Shown: positions 25,220-33,827 of the stretch, in pieces
Layout: each line of letters begins with the position of its first letter
Position numbering within the stretch: position 1 is the stretch's first letter
NCBI GenBank assembly: GCA_016219985.1
Contig: JACRJO010000010.1
Location: 124,001 to 188,000, forward strand
From: Sphingobacteriales bacterium
Lineage (GTDB): Bacteria > Bacteroidota > Bacteroidia > Chitinophagales > Chitinophagaceae
Direction of reading: 5' to 3'
DNA: 64,000 nt
Position numbers and translations under genes: made by a program
Notes under the pieces: model-generated
What the model saw: only the letters and a program-made list of their open reading frames with translations
The model's database searches: none
What the model was told of the DNA's origin: nothing

Positions 25220-26431
25220 ATGAAAGTTCCCGCAATAACCAGCCCGGCCTACCGGTCCCTGTTCCTGGCAGCGCTCCTGCTCGCAGGCTTGTTTTTCTCC
25301 CGCGCCCTCCTCAGCCTGCTCGTGGGGATGAGTGTTTTGCTGCTTTTAATTCCGCCGGTGCGAAAGGAATTTACCGCGGTTTTTAAAAAGCCCCTGCTCT
25401 TCCTCGTTACAGGGATCCCTGCTTTTTATTTATATCTTTTTTTTATTGATCCGGATGTTTATACCCTGGAGCGGCTCCTGTTCTACCTCAGCATTATCGG
25501 TATGCTATGCCTGGCGCATTATATGGCGGCCACCACTGATTTACTGCTGCCGTTCCTGTTATCGCTTGCGGTGCTGAGTACGCTGCCAACTCTTGCCGAT
25601 ATGCTGCTGAATACCGGCCTCGCTCCCTTGTACGGGAAGGGGCAGGTGGCGTATATACTGATGAAGGGGGATCACCAGCGTTTCAGTATCTGGATCAGCG
25701 GTTGCCTCGCATTGTCCTGGTATTTATTTGTGTTAGAAAAGAAAAAATGGGCGCTGTTCTATATCCTTTTCTTTTCCCTGTTCCTGGTTGTATTGTCGGT
25801 ACGGACGGGCTGGTTGTTTACCATCCTGATGACCTTTGCCGGCGGGTTAATGTACCTGAAGAAAAAACGCAGTCCCCGGCTTTGGTGGTGGACGCTGTTA
25901 GCTGTATTACTGATGGGCCTGACGGCCATCAGTGTTCCTTTTGTCCGGCATAAGATCCGGTATATAAAATGGGAATGGAGCGACCGGAGAGAAGCTGAAA
26001 AACTGGGCGCCTCCGATGCGGTACGCCGGATGGTAAATGAAAGGACGGTGAAACTGATAGCGGATCATCCGGCCGGGCTGGGCAGCCGGAAAGCAGAAAA
26101 GGCATTGAGGGATGAAATGGATGCCTGGTATCCTCAGTTGCAGGTGAAATACGAATGGCCCTTTAATCAATATTTATACTGGTGGCTGACAGCGGGCTGG
26201 GTCCTGGGGTCACTCCCCGTATTACTGATGCTATTTCTTTTGTATCGTCTCTACTTCACCCGGAATTATTTTACAGCCGTCTGGGTCCTGTTTATGGCCA
26301 TTACCTGTGTGTACGAAAGCACGATGGAAATGCAATACGGGTTATTCCTCGCGGTGTTTTTTACGGTGCTGATTTATTTGTATGAAAGCGGGTTGAGGAT
26401 GAGGGGGATAATTAAGAAGGGCACAAGATAG
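25220..26431 (+). CDS. O-antigen ligase-like (WaaL/Wzy type) membrane protein
   Basis: The protein has 403 residues and about ten to eleven membrane helices. The large periplasmic loop lies between about residues 240 and 320 (VRHKIRYIKWEWSDRREAEK, then NERTVKLIADHPAGLGSRKA). The placement of HPAGLG before EWPFNQYLYWW matches the O-antigen ligase/polymerase superfamily, which joins undecaprenyl-linked glycan to the lipid A core or polymerises it. Together with three glycosyltransferases it points to LPS or exopolysaccharide assembly. It is divergent from 24266 across about 80 nt. Confidence 0.82.
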   Translation: MKVPAITSPAYRSLFLAALLLAGLFFSRALLSLLVGMSVLLLLIPPVRKEFTAVFKKPLLFLVTGIPAFYLYLFFIDPDVYTLERLLFYLSIIGMLCLAHYMAATTDLLLPFLLSLAVLSTLPTLADMLLNTGLAPLYGKGQVAYILMKGDHQRFSIWISGCLALSWYLFVLEKKKWALFYILFFSLFLVVLSVRTGWLFTILMTFAGGLMYLKKKRSPRLWWWTLLAVLLMGLTAISVPFVRHKIRYIKWEWSDRREAEKLGASDAVRRMVNERTVKLIADHPAGLGSRKAEKALRDEMDAWYPQLQVKYEWPFNQYLYWWLTAGWVLGSLPVLLMLFLLYRLYFTRNYFTAVWVLFMAITCVYESTMEMQYGLFLAVFFTVLIYLYESGLRMRGIIKKGTR

Positions 26432-26507
26432 GAGTGTGATATACAGGATTTCGTTTCAAAGGGTTTATCACCAGCCGGCAAGGCAGGGGATAAAATTCCC
26501 CTTCACT

Positions 26508-26515
26508 TATATTTG
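26508..26515 (+). promoter_or_regulatory. -7 promoter box of the Lon-substrate-domain gene
   Basis: TATATTTG, a full -7 match, ends 9 nt before the ATG at 26525. It overlaps the alternative TTG start at 26513, which is why that start is rejected. No clear -33 box. Confidence 0.45.
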
Positions 26516-26524
26516 TTTCCTGTT

Positions 26525-27160
26525 ATGACCAATTTCATCCCCATCTTCCCCCTCGGTATCGTGGTCTACCCCGGCGAACTCCTGAACCTCCACATTTTTG
26601 AACCCCGTTATAAGCAACTGATCGGGGAATGCCATGCCGCCGGCAAACCCTTCGGAATTCCCACGGTGATTGAAAATAAATTGCAGGAGTTCGGCACCAT
26701 GATGGAGATCACCGAGCTGACGACATTATATGACAACGGGGAGATGGATATCAGGACAAAGGGAGTAAGGACCTTCCGCATCCTCGAACTGATCAAGGAG
26801 ATCCCGGATAAATTGTACAGCGGCGCCATCGTTACCTACCCTGAGCATTATCGGCCCGGCAGCCCGGAGACGATGCGAAAATTAATGAGAAGTATCCGTG
26901 AGCTGCACAGCCTGCTGAAGCTCAATAAAGATTTCAAGAAGCCCGATGAGGAAATGAACAGCTATGATGTGGCCCACCATATCGGTTTATCTCTAAGCGA
27001 GGAATACGAACTGCTGGCGCTGAGCGATGAGCGGCAGCGGCTCGAATACCTGAAACGGCATTTGATAAAAGTCATACCCATGGTGTCCGGCCTGGAACAA
27101 CTGAAAGAAAAAATAAAACTGAACGGACACTTCCGGAACCTGGGCGGGTTTGATTGGTGA
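26525..27160 (+). CDS. LON peptidase substrate-binding domain protein
   Basis: The protein has 211 residues starting MTNFIPIFPLGIVVYPGE. The family signature continues as LLNLHIFEPRYKQLIGEC, and the C-terminal helical part is LERLEYLKRHLIKVIP-like. It is the N-terminal substrate-recognition domain of Lon protease without an ATPase or protease domain. Free-standing copies are widespread; they may bind unfolded proteins, and their exact role is not established. The ATG at 26525 is preferred over TTG 26513 because the latter lies inside a -7 box. It is monocistronic. Confidence 0.9.
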   Translation: MTNFIPIFPLGIVVYPGELLNLHIFEPRYKQLIGECHAAGKPFGIPTVIENKLQEFGTMMEITELTTLYDNGEMDIRTKGVRTFRILELIKEIPDKLYSGAIVTYPEHYRPGSPETMRKLMRSIRELHSLLKLNKDFKKPDEEMNSYDVAHHIGLSLSEEYELLALSDERQRLEYLKRHLIKVIPMVSGLEQLKEKIKLNGHFRNLGGFDW

Positions 27161-27602
27161 TCGGGCAAAGGATAAGGGACTGATAAAGGGTAAACGAAAA
27201 AACCCCGCCGGGTGGCGGGGTATAAAGTTTAAGGGGACACAGAACTTTTAGGTTTCATAGATCCGGATTTAACGGATTCGGACATTGGACATTAACTGGT
27301 TTTCATCGGATGTGGAGGATATTGGATCTGGACGATTTTTCAAAGGATGGTCTGGACTTGGTTACCTTTGTTTTGTTCTTATTGCACCATAAAACTACAA
27401 CCGCTTTATATCCGGGAAAAATATTCAGCCGGTTATTATTGCAAATTCGGTAATGAACATTAGCTGCTATATAAGGTAACACTTACTTTTTTTTATGGCT
27501 GTCAACTTACGAAAATAAGTATCGTAAAACACCTTCGTAATATCCGCATACTGTGTAGAATGGAAGCTACAGCCGGACTTTATAAATGATGACAAATCAG
27601 CC
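27161..27602. other. gene-free stretch with an orphan minus-strand terminator
   Basis: 442 nt without a convincing reading frame. It holds a strong hairpin at 27203-27220 with a T-run on the minus strand (separate entry), a GGA-rich stretch at 27260-27360, and TACCTTTG at 27363-27370, which matches a plus-strand -7 box and lies 233 nt before the next gene. A 6-bp hairpin TTACGA / TCGTAA is at 27507-27527. A small RNA is possible but not shown. Confidence 0.4.
27197..27220 (-). terminator. intrinsic terminator on the minus strand with no minus-strand gene before it
   Basis: The stem CCCCGCC / GGCGGGG (27203-27209 / 27214-27220) with a 4-nt loop is followed on the minus strand by six T (A-run at 27197-27202). 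On the plus strand the hairpin is followed by TATAAAGTTT, a poor U-tract. It may serve the plus-strand gene ending at 27160, but its orientation fits a minus-strand transcript. Confidence 0.6.
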
Positions 27603-27986
27603 ATGTGGTACGCTGTCCTGAATATTTTTTTCTTTGTTTTTCATACCGCGTTCACCTTGTTCAATATGACCGGGTGGGCTTTTTATAAAGCAAGAAAGTG
27701 GCATTTGCTGACGATGCTGCTCACGGCGGCTTCCTGGTTTGTCCTCGGCGCCTGGTATGGCTGGGGCTATTGTGTATGTACGGACTGGCACTGGCAGGTA
27801 AGGGAAGCTATGGGACTGCAGGACCGTTCCCGTTCCTATATTCATTTTTTATTGCTAAAACTTACAGGAGTTGATTTTGATCCGCGCTTAGTGGAGAACG
27901 TTACCCTGTATATTTTCCTGGTTAGTTTTGTGCTTACCGTATGGCTGAATGCCCGGGACCGGAAAAGATCCGGGCAGGGGTCCTGA
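27603..27986 (+). CDS. DUF2784 family membrane protein
   Basis: The protein has 127 residues and three to four membrane helices. FHTAFTLFNMTGWAFYKARK, TAASWFVLGAWYGWGYC and CTDWHWQVREAMGL are the DUF2784 landmarks, with conserved Trp, His and Cys residues on one side of the membrane. The function is unknown. The C-terminal tail is basic (ARDRKRSGQGS). It is convergent with the gene at 28030, with a 43-nt gap. Confidence 0.85.
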   Translation: MWYAVLNIFFFVFHTAFTLFNMTGWAFYKARKWHLLTMLLTAASWFVLGAWYGWGYCVCTDWHWQVREAMGLQDRSRSYIHFLLLKLTGVDFDPRLVENVTLYIFLVSFVLTVWLNARDRKRSGQGS

Positions 27987-28029
27987 TCCCCTCCTGTGTC
28001 GTTGCCCGGTTTGCAGGTTCAGGGATAAC

Positions 28030-28764
28030 CTAATCACCGCCGCCACAACCGCCACTGCATCCACCGCTGCAGCTGCCTCCGTCCCCGCCGCTATCAGTGC
28101 TCCCTGCATCGCTGTCGCTAAAATCACTACTGGAGCCACCGCCGCCAAAATCACCTCCATTATACCCGCTGAATTCAGGATAAACGGATGCGCTCTCTGA
28201 TTCAAAGTGTATGTAAAGCGGGGAATCATCATACCCGCTGCCACCTGTCCCGCTTTCTTTTTTCTTTGACTGGTAACCGTTCCGCTTCACCAGCTCCTGG
28301 TCAAATTTGGTATTGCCCCAGATATCCGCGGGCGGATCCTGGTCGAATTCCTTTTTATACAGGGCAAGGGTGTCCAGGTACTGGGCACTGAACCGGCCGG
28401 TCTGGTCCTCCATCGGGACAAGCTCGGGGTAATGATCAAAGGGTTGTTGTATCACCTGTTCGCAAAATTCCCGGTAAGCTTTGCTGAACAGGATATGCTC
28501 GTGCCAGGCCACATCAATGATCCGGGAAGGTGTTACCTGGAAATCACTGACCAGCCCAAGGAAAATGAATTTCTTGTATTCATTCAGGACCCGCAACGCG
28601 AAACCGGTTTTCCAGCCATGTTTACGGGCGATCTTATGCGCAAACGCGTGGTAAGAAGGATTAGCGTTTCCAAAGCGGGCTGCAATCTTATCGAAAAGAC
28701 CCGGCATGACCACATGATCGAAATAATAATGACGGAGCTGCAGCCATAATTCTTTTTTATCCAT
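28030..28764 (-). CDS. GRDP-like protein with Gly/Ser/Cys-rich tail
   Basis: The protein has 244 residues and no signal peptide. The central motif IIDVAWHEHILFSKAYREFC corresponds to the WHxHI(L)xxxxYxxxC motif of glycine-rich domain-containing protein (GRDP, DUF1399-related) families. Residues 1-140 are helical. The C-terminal 70 residues are low complexity, ending SCSGGCSGGCGGGD with three regularly spaced Cys, which might bind metal. The function is not known. A divergent TPR gene starts 81 nt away, so the two may share a regulatory gap. Confidence 0.75.
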   Translation of the reverse strand: MDKKELWLQLRHYYFDHVVMPGLFDKIAARFGNANPSYHAFAHKIARKHGWKTGFALRVLNEYKKFIFLGLVSDFQVTPSRIIDVAWHEHILFSKAYREFCEQVIQQPFDHYPELVPMEDQTGRFSAQYLDTLALYKKEFDQDPPADIWGNTKFDQELVKRNGYQSKKKESGTGGSGYDDSPLYIHFESESASVYPEFSGYNGGDFGGGGSSSDFSDSDAGSTDSGGDGGSCSGGCSGGCGGGD

Positions 28765-28845
28765 AATGGGTCGTATTTAAAATTAAGTTAACGGTTTCAG
28801 TACATTTTCTTTGCCCGGCTTCAATAATTTTAGTTTTTTTACCAC

Positions 28846-29475
28846 ATGAAACGGCCCGCATTTATTGCCCTCTTTTTTTTCTGTATGGCACAAACGCTTT
28901 TTGCCCAGGAAAAGACGGACGATTACAACCGGCTGATCCGGGAAGCCGGGGCGTATATGAACCGGGGCGAATACCGGGAGGCCATTCCCCTGCTCGACAG
29001 CTGTATCTTCCTGGATACTACTAAAGCGGAAGTCCTTAACTGGCGGGCCTGTGCCACGATATACCAGGCACCGGTAAATGAACCAGGGAACAACCGGGAG
29101 GCCATCCGTTTTTTCAATAAGGCAATCGCCCTCGATCCCCTGAATTACGGGTACTATGCCAACCGGGCCTTTGCCTGGCAAAACCTCAACCAGTTAAAAC
29201 AGTCATACAGCGATTATAAAAAGGCCCTGAGTCTCGATACCCTGAATGTAGAACTGCACGGCAATGTACTGCGCTCTTTATGGATACAGAACCGGAATAA
29301 GGAGGCGCTGGCTTACTCCGGCGAAATAATCAATAAATTCCCGGAACATGGCTATGCCTGGTATGTACAGGGTCAGCTTAAACGGGATTACCTGCACCAA
29401 TACGCAGCGGGGAATAAGGATATAAAAAAATCCGAAGAACTGGGCTGGGAACAGGGCATCCGGCTTTATTACTGA
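28846..29475 (+). CDS. secreted TPR protein
   Basis: The protein has 209 residues with a signal peptide (FIALFFFCMAQTLFAQ). Four TPR units follow, for example AYMNRGEYREAIPLLDSCIF, AIRFFNKAIALDPLNYGYYA and YSDYKKALSLDTLNVELHGN. Periplasmic TPR proteins are protein-binding adaptors. It is followed after 66 nt by a small outer-membrane barrel gene on the same strand, which may be co-transcribed. No partner can be named. Confidence 0.8.
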   Translation: MKRPAFIALFFFCMAQTLFAQEKTDDYNRLIREAGAYMNRGEYREAIPLLDSCIFLDTTKAEVLNWRACATIYQAPVNEPGNNREAIRFFNKAIALDPLNYGYYANRAFAWQNLNQLKQSYSDYKKALSLDTLNVELHGNVLRSLWIQNRNKEALAYSGEIINKFPEHGYAWYVQGQLKRDYLHQYAAGNKDIKKSEELGWEQGIRLYY

Positions 29476-29541
29476 TCATTATCAACCGGGCTGCAAACGG
29501 GAATCATGTGTAGATGCCGCTTCCTTTTTTCTTTTTGCAAC

Positions 29542-30075
29542 ATGAAAAAACAAGGTTTATTCGTCCCATTACTGGTTCTGCAGCTGGCGGGCTTTTCCCA
29601 TCCTGGCCATGCACAGGACAAACTGAGTATTGATCTCGCCGCGATCCGGAATACGAGGCATGATCTGAACGGCTTAAACGTCAGCGGCTTTTATCATTTC
29701 AGCGAACGCTTCACCGGGGGTATTGAAATGAACCGTTTTTTCCCGGTCCCCCACGGGGAAGCAAAGATCTCTGCCTGGGACTTTGACCTGAATTTTCATT
29801 ATCTCCTGCCCCTGCATCATCATTTATATGCCTACCCGGTCAGCGGGATCAGTCATACCTCCGATAAAGAAGTATCCAAACTGCCCCTGGGTGAAGCAAT
29901 AACAGAACGCTTCTGGTCATTCAATACCGGTGCGGGACTCTTATGGCAAAAAGGCAAATGGGGCCTGCATACAGAATACCTCTGGACCTGGGGCCAGCTC
30001 AGGCAGCAGTTCTTTCTTGCCGGACTCAGCTATGAAATTGAACTGGGACATAAACTGGCAAAGAAAGAAGACTGA
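29542..30075 (+). CDS. small outer-membrane beta-barrel-like protein
   Basis: The protein has 177 residues from MKKQGLFVPLLVLQLAGF, with a signal peptide ending GHAQ. The rest alternates polar and hydrophobic residues with aromatic girdles (VSGFYHFSERFTGGIEMNRF; WDFDLNFHYLLPLHHHLYAY), fitting an 8-stranded OmpA/OmpW-like barrel. I use the ATG at 29542 because the upstream extension (29506) lacks a signal sequence. The function is unknown. Confidence 0.7.
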   Translation: MKKQGLFVPLLVLQLAGFSHPGHAQDKLSIDLAAIRNTRHDLNGLNVSGFYHFSERFTGGIEMNRFFPVPHGEAKISAWDFDLNFHYLLPLHHHLYAYPVSGISHTSDKEVSKLPLGEAITERFWSFNTGAGLLWQKGKWGLHTEYLWTWGQLRQQFFLAGLSYEIELGHKLAKKED

Positions 30076-30133
30076 TTGACAGCATGCACCCGGGAGGATG
30101 GCTATATTCCGGGAAATTAAAATCAAAGCCGGC

Positions 30134-30793
30134 TCACCAAACCCACCAGGGCGCTTCTGCATTTTCTGCATAGACCAGCAGGTCAAAAACCGCGTGGACG
30201 ATCACCGGCGGGAGCAGGCTCCGGGAATAGTACCGCAGCAAACCCAGCAGTATAAAAGCGCCCAATGACCAGGTAAAGAATAGATATAACGGATGGGACC
30301 CTTCTGCCGCGGGAGAGAGAAAAAGGGCCGCTTTATAACAGGCATGTGCCAGCGCTGCAATACCAATGGCCAGCCCGGCATGCCGGCCCTGCAGTATTCC
30401 CTGTATAAAACCCCGGAATACCAGTTCCTCCAGGATGCCAATACAAACAGCTATAAGAACAAAGCCTCTGAAGAATCCCGGCAGCAGGGGCATGGAGTAA
30501 CTACCCCTGTAATAAAATGCAGCAGCCAGTCCCATCAGGAACCCTGCCAGCACATACAGCAGCAACTGAACAGTTGAGCTCTCTTTGGTAAGATCTCCTG
30601 CTGCCCGGATTAATAAACCCGGTTGCCGGCTGATGATATAACCAGCCAGGGCCAGGGGTATAAAGGCGGCCAGTTTGACCGGTACCGGGTAACCGATAAA
30701 GTAACCAAACAGAACCAGTCCCGTACTGCAAAGCAGGGCATCCCGTACCGCTGTTTTATTAAGGGCCGCTATGAAGGGATCAGGTTCGGGCAT
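30134..30793 (-). CDS. CPBP family intramembrane glutamic endopeptidase
   Basis: The protein has 219 residues and about seven helices. The three family motifs are present: EELVFRG in GILEELVFRGFIQGIL (catalytic Glu pair and Arg), a His in ALAHACYKAALF, and the final VIVHAVFDLLVY with His and Asp. CPBP/ABI proteases cleave near or within membrane segments; relatives process prenylated CAAX proteins, bacteriocins or C-terminal sorting tails. The start overlaps the end of the preceding minus-strand gene by 14 nt, so the two are translationally coupled. That gene ends in a membrane tail that could be a substrate. Confidence 0.88.
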   Translation of the reverse strand: MPEPDPFIAALNKTAVRDALLCSTGLVLFGYFIGYPVPVKLAAFIPLALAGYIISRQPGLLIRAAGDLTKESSTVQLLLYVLAGFLMGLAAAFYYRGSYSMPLLPGFFRGFVLIAVCIGILEELVFRGFIQGILQGRHAGLAIGIAALAHACYKAALFLSPAAEGSHPLYLFFTWSLGAFILLGLLRYYSRSLLPPVIVHAVFDLLVYAENAEAPWWVW

Positions 30794-32171
30794 GCCCGGG
30801 GCTTTTTATTTTTTTCCGGATCAAAAGACTAAACGCGATGACCAGCGGCAGCAACAATAATAACCAGCCGGACCCGAGACAGGCCCCGCTGTTGGCCACG
30901 ATGATACAACCGGGCAGGGCTTTTTCCATGTCCTGCAGGAAAGCGCTGTCCGCTTTGTTTTCCATCGGCAGGGAGAGATACCGTAATTGTTTCATGGAGG
31001 CAAGGCTGGTCTTATCTGTTACGGTATCGGTGATCACCAGGGCGCTGAGATCAGGCAGGTCCTGCAGGGAAGCATAACTGCTGATACCGGAGTTGCCGTT
31101 CAGTTCAACCACCTGTAATTTCCGCGATGATGCCGTAAGCTGGTCAAATTCGGCCTGCGAGGTATTTTCCGGTAAGCCCAGCCATTTCACCTTTTTAGCT
31201 TTTAGCAGCTGATCAATACCGGTACATTTCCCGGAGATAATCAGTACAGACAAGGCTTCGGTCTTATTCCCCAGTTCCTTCAGATCTGCTGTATTGTCGC
31301 CGTTGTTCAGGATCAGCTCATCGAGTTTGTCCAGGGGAGACAGCAATGAATAGAAAGGCCGGTCCAGGAGCAGGTTCAGTTTTTCCAGTTGTGGATTATT
31401 ATTGAAAAAATCCGGGGATACCGATACCACATAATCGCTGTACAAAATACATTGTTTCATGGAAGGGATAGCGGGCAGGGGGCTGCTGATAATGGAATCG
31501 GCCAGATTGATATACAGGCATTCTGCATTTTTCCAGCGGGCCAGTTCAGGCAGGCTGGCATTGGTTACCGGCAGGCTTACGAAACGGGGTTTGAAAAAAT
31601 CAGCCTTCTTAAAATAGTCGGTGACCAGGCTGTAGCTGTCATTTTCTTCAAAGACCAGGGACAGGTTGGGCCGGGTGCGGGCGATCTCTTTCAGGAAATT
31701 GATATAGCTGTCCGGTACAGGAGCGGCAAAATAAATGGCGGACAATTTATCCAGGTCCGTTGTTTTCATTTGGCGAAACCAGGGCAGCAGGTCTTCGTCC
31801 TTGTTGATGACAAGGGAATGCAGTTTCCCGTTGACGTACACCATTGAATCACCGGAATCATCCATCTGCAGGGTATCTGTTAAAAAGTCAGTGAAATGGT
31901 AGAAAGAATTGTTGAACCCCAGTATATCTCCTTTTTCTGCCAGCAGGGCTCCTTTGTGTTTGATCCCGGCGTGAAAAAAACCAAGCTGGTAAGATTTGGA
32001 AAAGTTGATGGCCCCGCCTTTCCCGTACATATGCACTACTGAAAATCTTTTTTCCCCGGGATAACGCCGGATGATGAGCAGCACGGCAAGGGTCAGCAGG
32101 GCGATCAGTACGACGGGCAGCCAACGGTAGTACCGGATTTTTCGGGGAGTGGTATCGCTGAAGAGTTTCAT
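30780..32171 (-). CDS. leucine-rich membrane protein with a C-terminal Cys/TM/basic tail
   Basis: The protein has 463 residues. An N-terminal anchor is at about residues 14-36 (YYRWLPVVLIALLTLAVLLI). The large outer part contains irregular leucine-rich repeats (SSPLPAIPSMKQCILYSD; KLDELILNNGDNTADLKEL; LQDLPDLSALVITDTV). The C-terminus is tripartite: a short motif with one Cys (NSGACLGSG), a hydrophobic helix (WLLLLLPLVIAFSLLI) and a basic cluster (RKKIK). This is the architecture of C-terminal sorting signals cleaved by intramembrane proteases. The next gene, coupled by a 14-nt overlap, is a CPBP protease. The substrate relation is inference. The leucine-rich part may bind ligands or partner proteins. 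Confidence 0.7.
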   Translation of the reverse strand: MKLFSDTTPRKIRYYRWLPVVLIALLTLAVLLIIRRYPGEKRFSVVHMYGKGGAINFSKSYQLGFFHAGIKHKGALLAEKGDILGFNNSFYHFTDFLTDTLQMDDSGDSMVYVNGKLHSLVINKDEDLLPWFRQMKTTDLDKLSAIYFAAPVPDSYINFLKEIARTRPNLSLVFEENDSYSLVTDYFKKADFFKPRFVSLPVTNASLPELARWKNAECLYINLADSIISSPLPAIPSMKQCILYSDYVVSVSPDFFNNNPQLEKLNLLLDRPFYSLLSPLDKLDELILNNGDNTADLKELGNKTEALSVLIISGKCTGIDQLLKAKKVKWLGLPENTSQAEFDQLTASSRKLQVVELNGNSGISSYASLQDLPDLSALVITDTVTDKTSLASMKQLRYLSLPMENKADSAFLQDMEKALPGCIIVANSGACLGSGWLLLLLPLVIAFSLLIRKKIKSPGHART

Positions 32172-32330
32172 ACAAAAAGATTGAATGGTTCAGCAATCAG
32201 GTTTACGGGAGAAGCAGTATTTCAATGCTGGCCCGGGACAACGCCCGGGAAAGTAATTTACCAGTTCCGCCAGGCCCTTTACCATGATACCGGTTAGCAG
32301 GCGGTATGATTAGCGGCTGCCCTGGCCGGG

Positions 32331-33194
32331 TCAGGGCCATTCATTGAAATAATGGAGGATATCCCGGGCCCGGTTTACATAAAGACCCCCGAATAATACG
32401 GCATGAACCAGCAGGGGATAGGCTTCGGTGAGTTTTAACCGGCTTTCCCAGCCATGTTCCAGGGGATACATTTCATGGTAGGCATTGTAGAAACGGGGAT
32501 CGAAGCCCCCGAACAATTGCGTCATACCCAGGTCCATCTCGCGGTGCCCGAAATACACGGCAGGATCGAAAATGGTCGCCTGGCCCGTGGGAGTAACACG
32601 GTAATTCCCGCTCCAGAGGTCGCCATGCAGCAGGGAGGGTGGTTCAACCGGGAACAGGGTATCCAGCTGGTTGCAGAATTGCCCCGCCGCTTTGATATCC
32701 TGCCGGTTAAACAGGTTCTTATTAAAAAGGATCTCCACCAGCGGCATGATGCGGCATTCGGTGTAGAATTCGTCCCAGGTATCGTGCCGCTTATTGCATT
32801 GTTTCAGCCGGCCGGCATAATTATCCGTGATCCAGCCAAAATAATTTTGGGGTTGCAGGTGCAGTCGCGCCAGGTTGCGGCCGAAATTTTCCCAGAAATC
32901 TTTTCCGGGATGGCCTTTTTCAATCCATTCCAGCAACAGGTATTGCCGGGACCCGGCGATACCTGTTTTGATTACGGAAGGAATATAAATTCTTCCCGCT
33001 TTTTTCAGGCAGCTGAGACCGGCCGCTTCTTGCAGGAACATATCCGGGTACAGGTCAGCGTTATTCACCTTCAGGAAATAGCGGTCATGGGCCGTGTACA
33101 GGCACCAGGCTTCATTGATATCGCCCCCGTGCACCCGCTCCGCGCGGAGAACAGAAAGCCCGCAGTCATCCAGTATGGGTTGCAGTAGCAGCAT
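32331..33194 (-). CDS. fructosamine kinase family protein
   Basis: The protein has 287 residues from MLLLQPILDDCGLSVLRAER, the usual length. It is a protein-kinase-like fold: VHGGDINEAWCLYTAHDRYF with the lysine in RYFLKVN, LLLEWIEKG (hinge), catalytic loop SLLHGDLWSGNYR and the metal site TIFDPAVYFGHREMDL. Fructosamine-3-kinases phosphorylate ketoamines and ribulosamines on glycated proteins, leading to deglycation. The frame continues upstream to 33536, but that extension crosses palindromic repeats and lacks conservation, so the ATG at 33194 is used. Confidence 0.92.
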   Translation of the reverse strand: MLLLQPILDDCGLSVLRAERVHGGDINEAWCLYTAHDRYFLKVNNADLYPDMFLQEAAGLSCLKKAGRIYIPSVIKTGIAGSRQYLLLEWIEKGHPGKDFWENFGRNLARLHLQPQNYFGWITDNYAGRLKQCNKRHDTWDEFYTECRIMPLVEILFNKNLFNRQDIKAAGQFCNQLDTLFPVEPPSLLHGDLWSGNYRVTPTGQATIFDPAVYFGHREMDLGMTQLFGGFDPRFYNAYHEMYPLEHGWESRLKLTEAYPLLVHAVLFGGLYVNRARDILHYFNEWP

Positions 33195-33748
33195 GGTTCG
33201 TACAAAGGGACAGGCTGAAATTAGGAATAAGCACCGGATCAGTAAGCAAAAACTATTCCCCCTCCGGGTCTCCCGAAAGGGACCCGGGGGGACCAATACC
33301 GAAAGAGTTCCCCGAAGCTGTAATGACTTCACTTCCCCTCCGAGTCTCCCGAAGGAGACTCGGAGGATTATTTTCCTGAACACTTCTTTTGTTACCTGGG
33401 TATGAATACTGCATCGTGAAGGGTTTCCCGAAGCTGTAACGACTTTTCTCCTTTCCGGAAGTCTTTTAAGCTTTGCGGGATACAAAAAAATCTTCCCGGA
33501 GCTGATGAACGCTTCTTCGTAATGGATTTCCCGCAAAGGCGCAAAGACATTGAATCCCTGGCGCTCCCGGGGAGATGACCATCACCCTGCCGGGTAGCAC
33601 CTGGCATCCGGTAAACGCCTGTCTGAAATATCGCCCCCATCTTTATTTTTTGCAGACATGAACTTTAACAGCCGTTCGTATGTCTATACTCATACAAAAA
33701 TGGCCAATAAACTGACTTTTCTCATTTTAACCAGGTTATACCCCGTTC
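33195..33748. repeat. gene-free stretch with palindromic repeats
   Basis: A perfect hairpin CCTCCGAGTCTCC / GGAGACTCGGAGG with a CGAA loop lies at 33337-33366. A diverged relative lies at 33261-33290 (CCTCCGGGTCTCC with a GAAA-type loop). Each is linked to a copy of CCCGAAGCTGTAAYGACTT (about 33311 and 33425). The pattern suggests two units of an extragenic repeat family. There is no coding content. Confidence 0.55.
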
Positions 33749-33784
33749 TATTTTTGGAGACTGATCTGGTTATACCCTATAACC
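33734..33784 (+). promoter_or_regulatory. gdhA promoter with operator-like repeats
   Basis: TATTTTTG at 33749-33756 is a full -7 match. GGTTATACCC occurs at 33734-33743, just upstream of the -7 box, and again at 33768-33777, just downstream. The second copy is part of a perfect inverted repeat GGTTATA-CCC-TATAACC (33768-33784). A regulator bound to both sites could block RNA polymerase. Its identity is unknown; nitrogen or 2-oxoglutarate control would be logical. Confidence 0.5.
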
Positions 33785-33827
33785 ATCATCCAATCATTTC
33801 GATTGCAAACAAATAAAATTTTGCTGT

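Noticed and set aside
33195..33536. N-terminal extension of the fructosamine kinase frame
   Set aside because: It runs through palindromic extragenic repeats and exceeds the family length; ATG 33194 gives the standard size.
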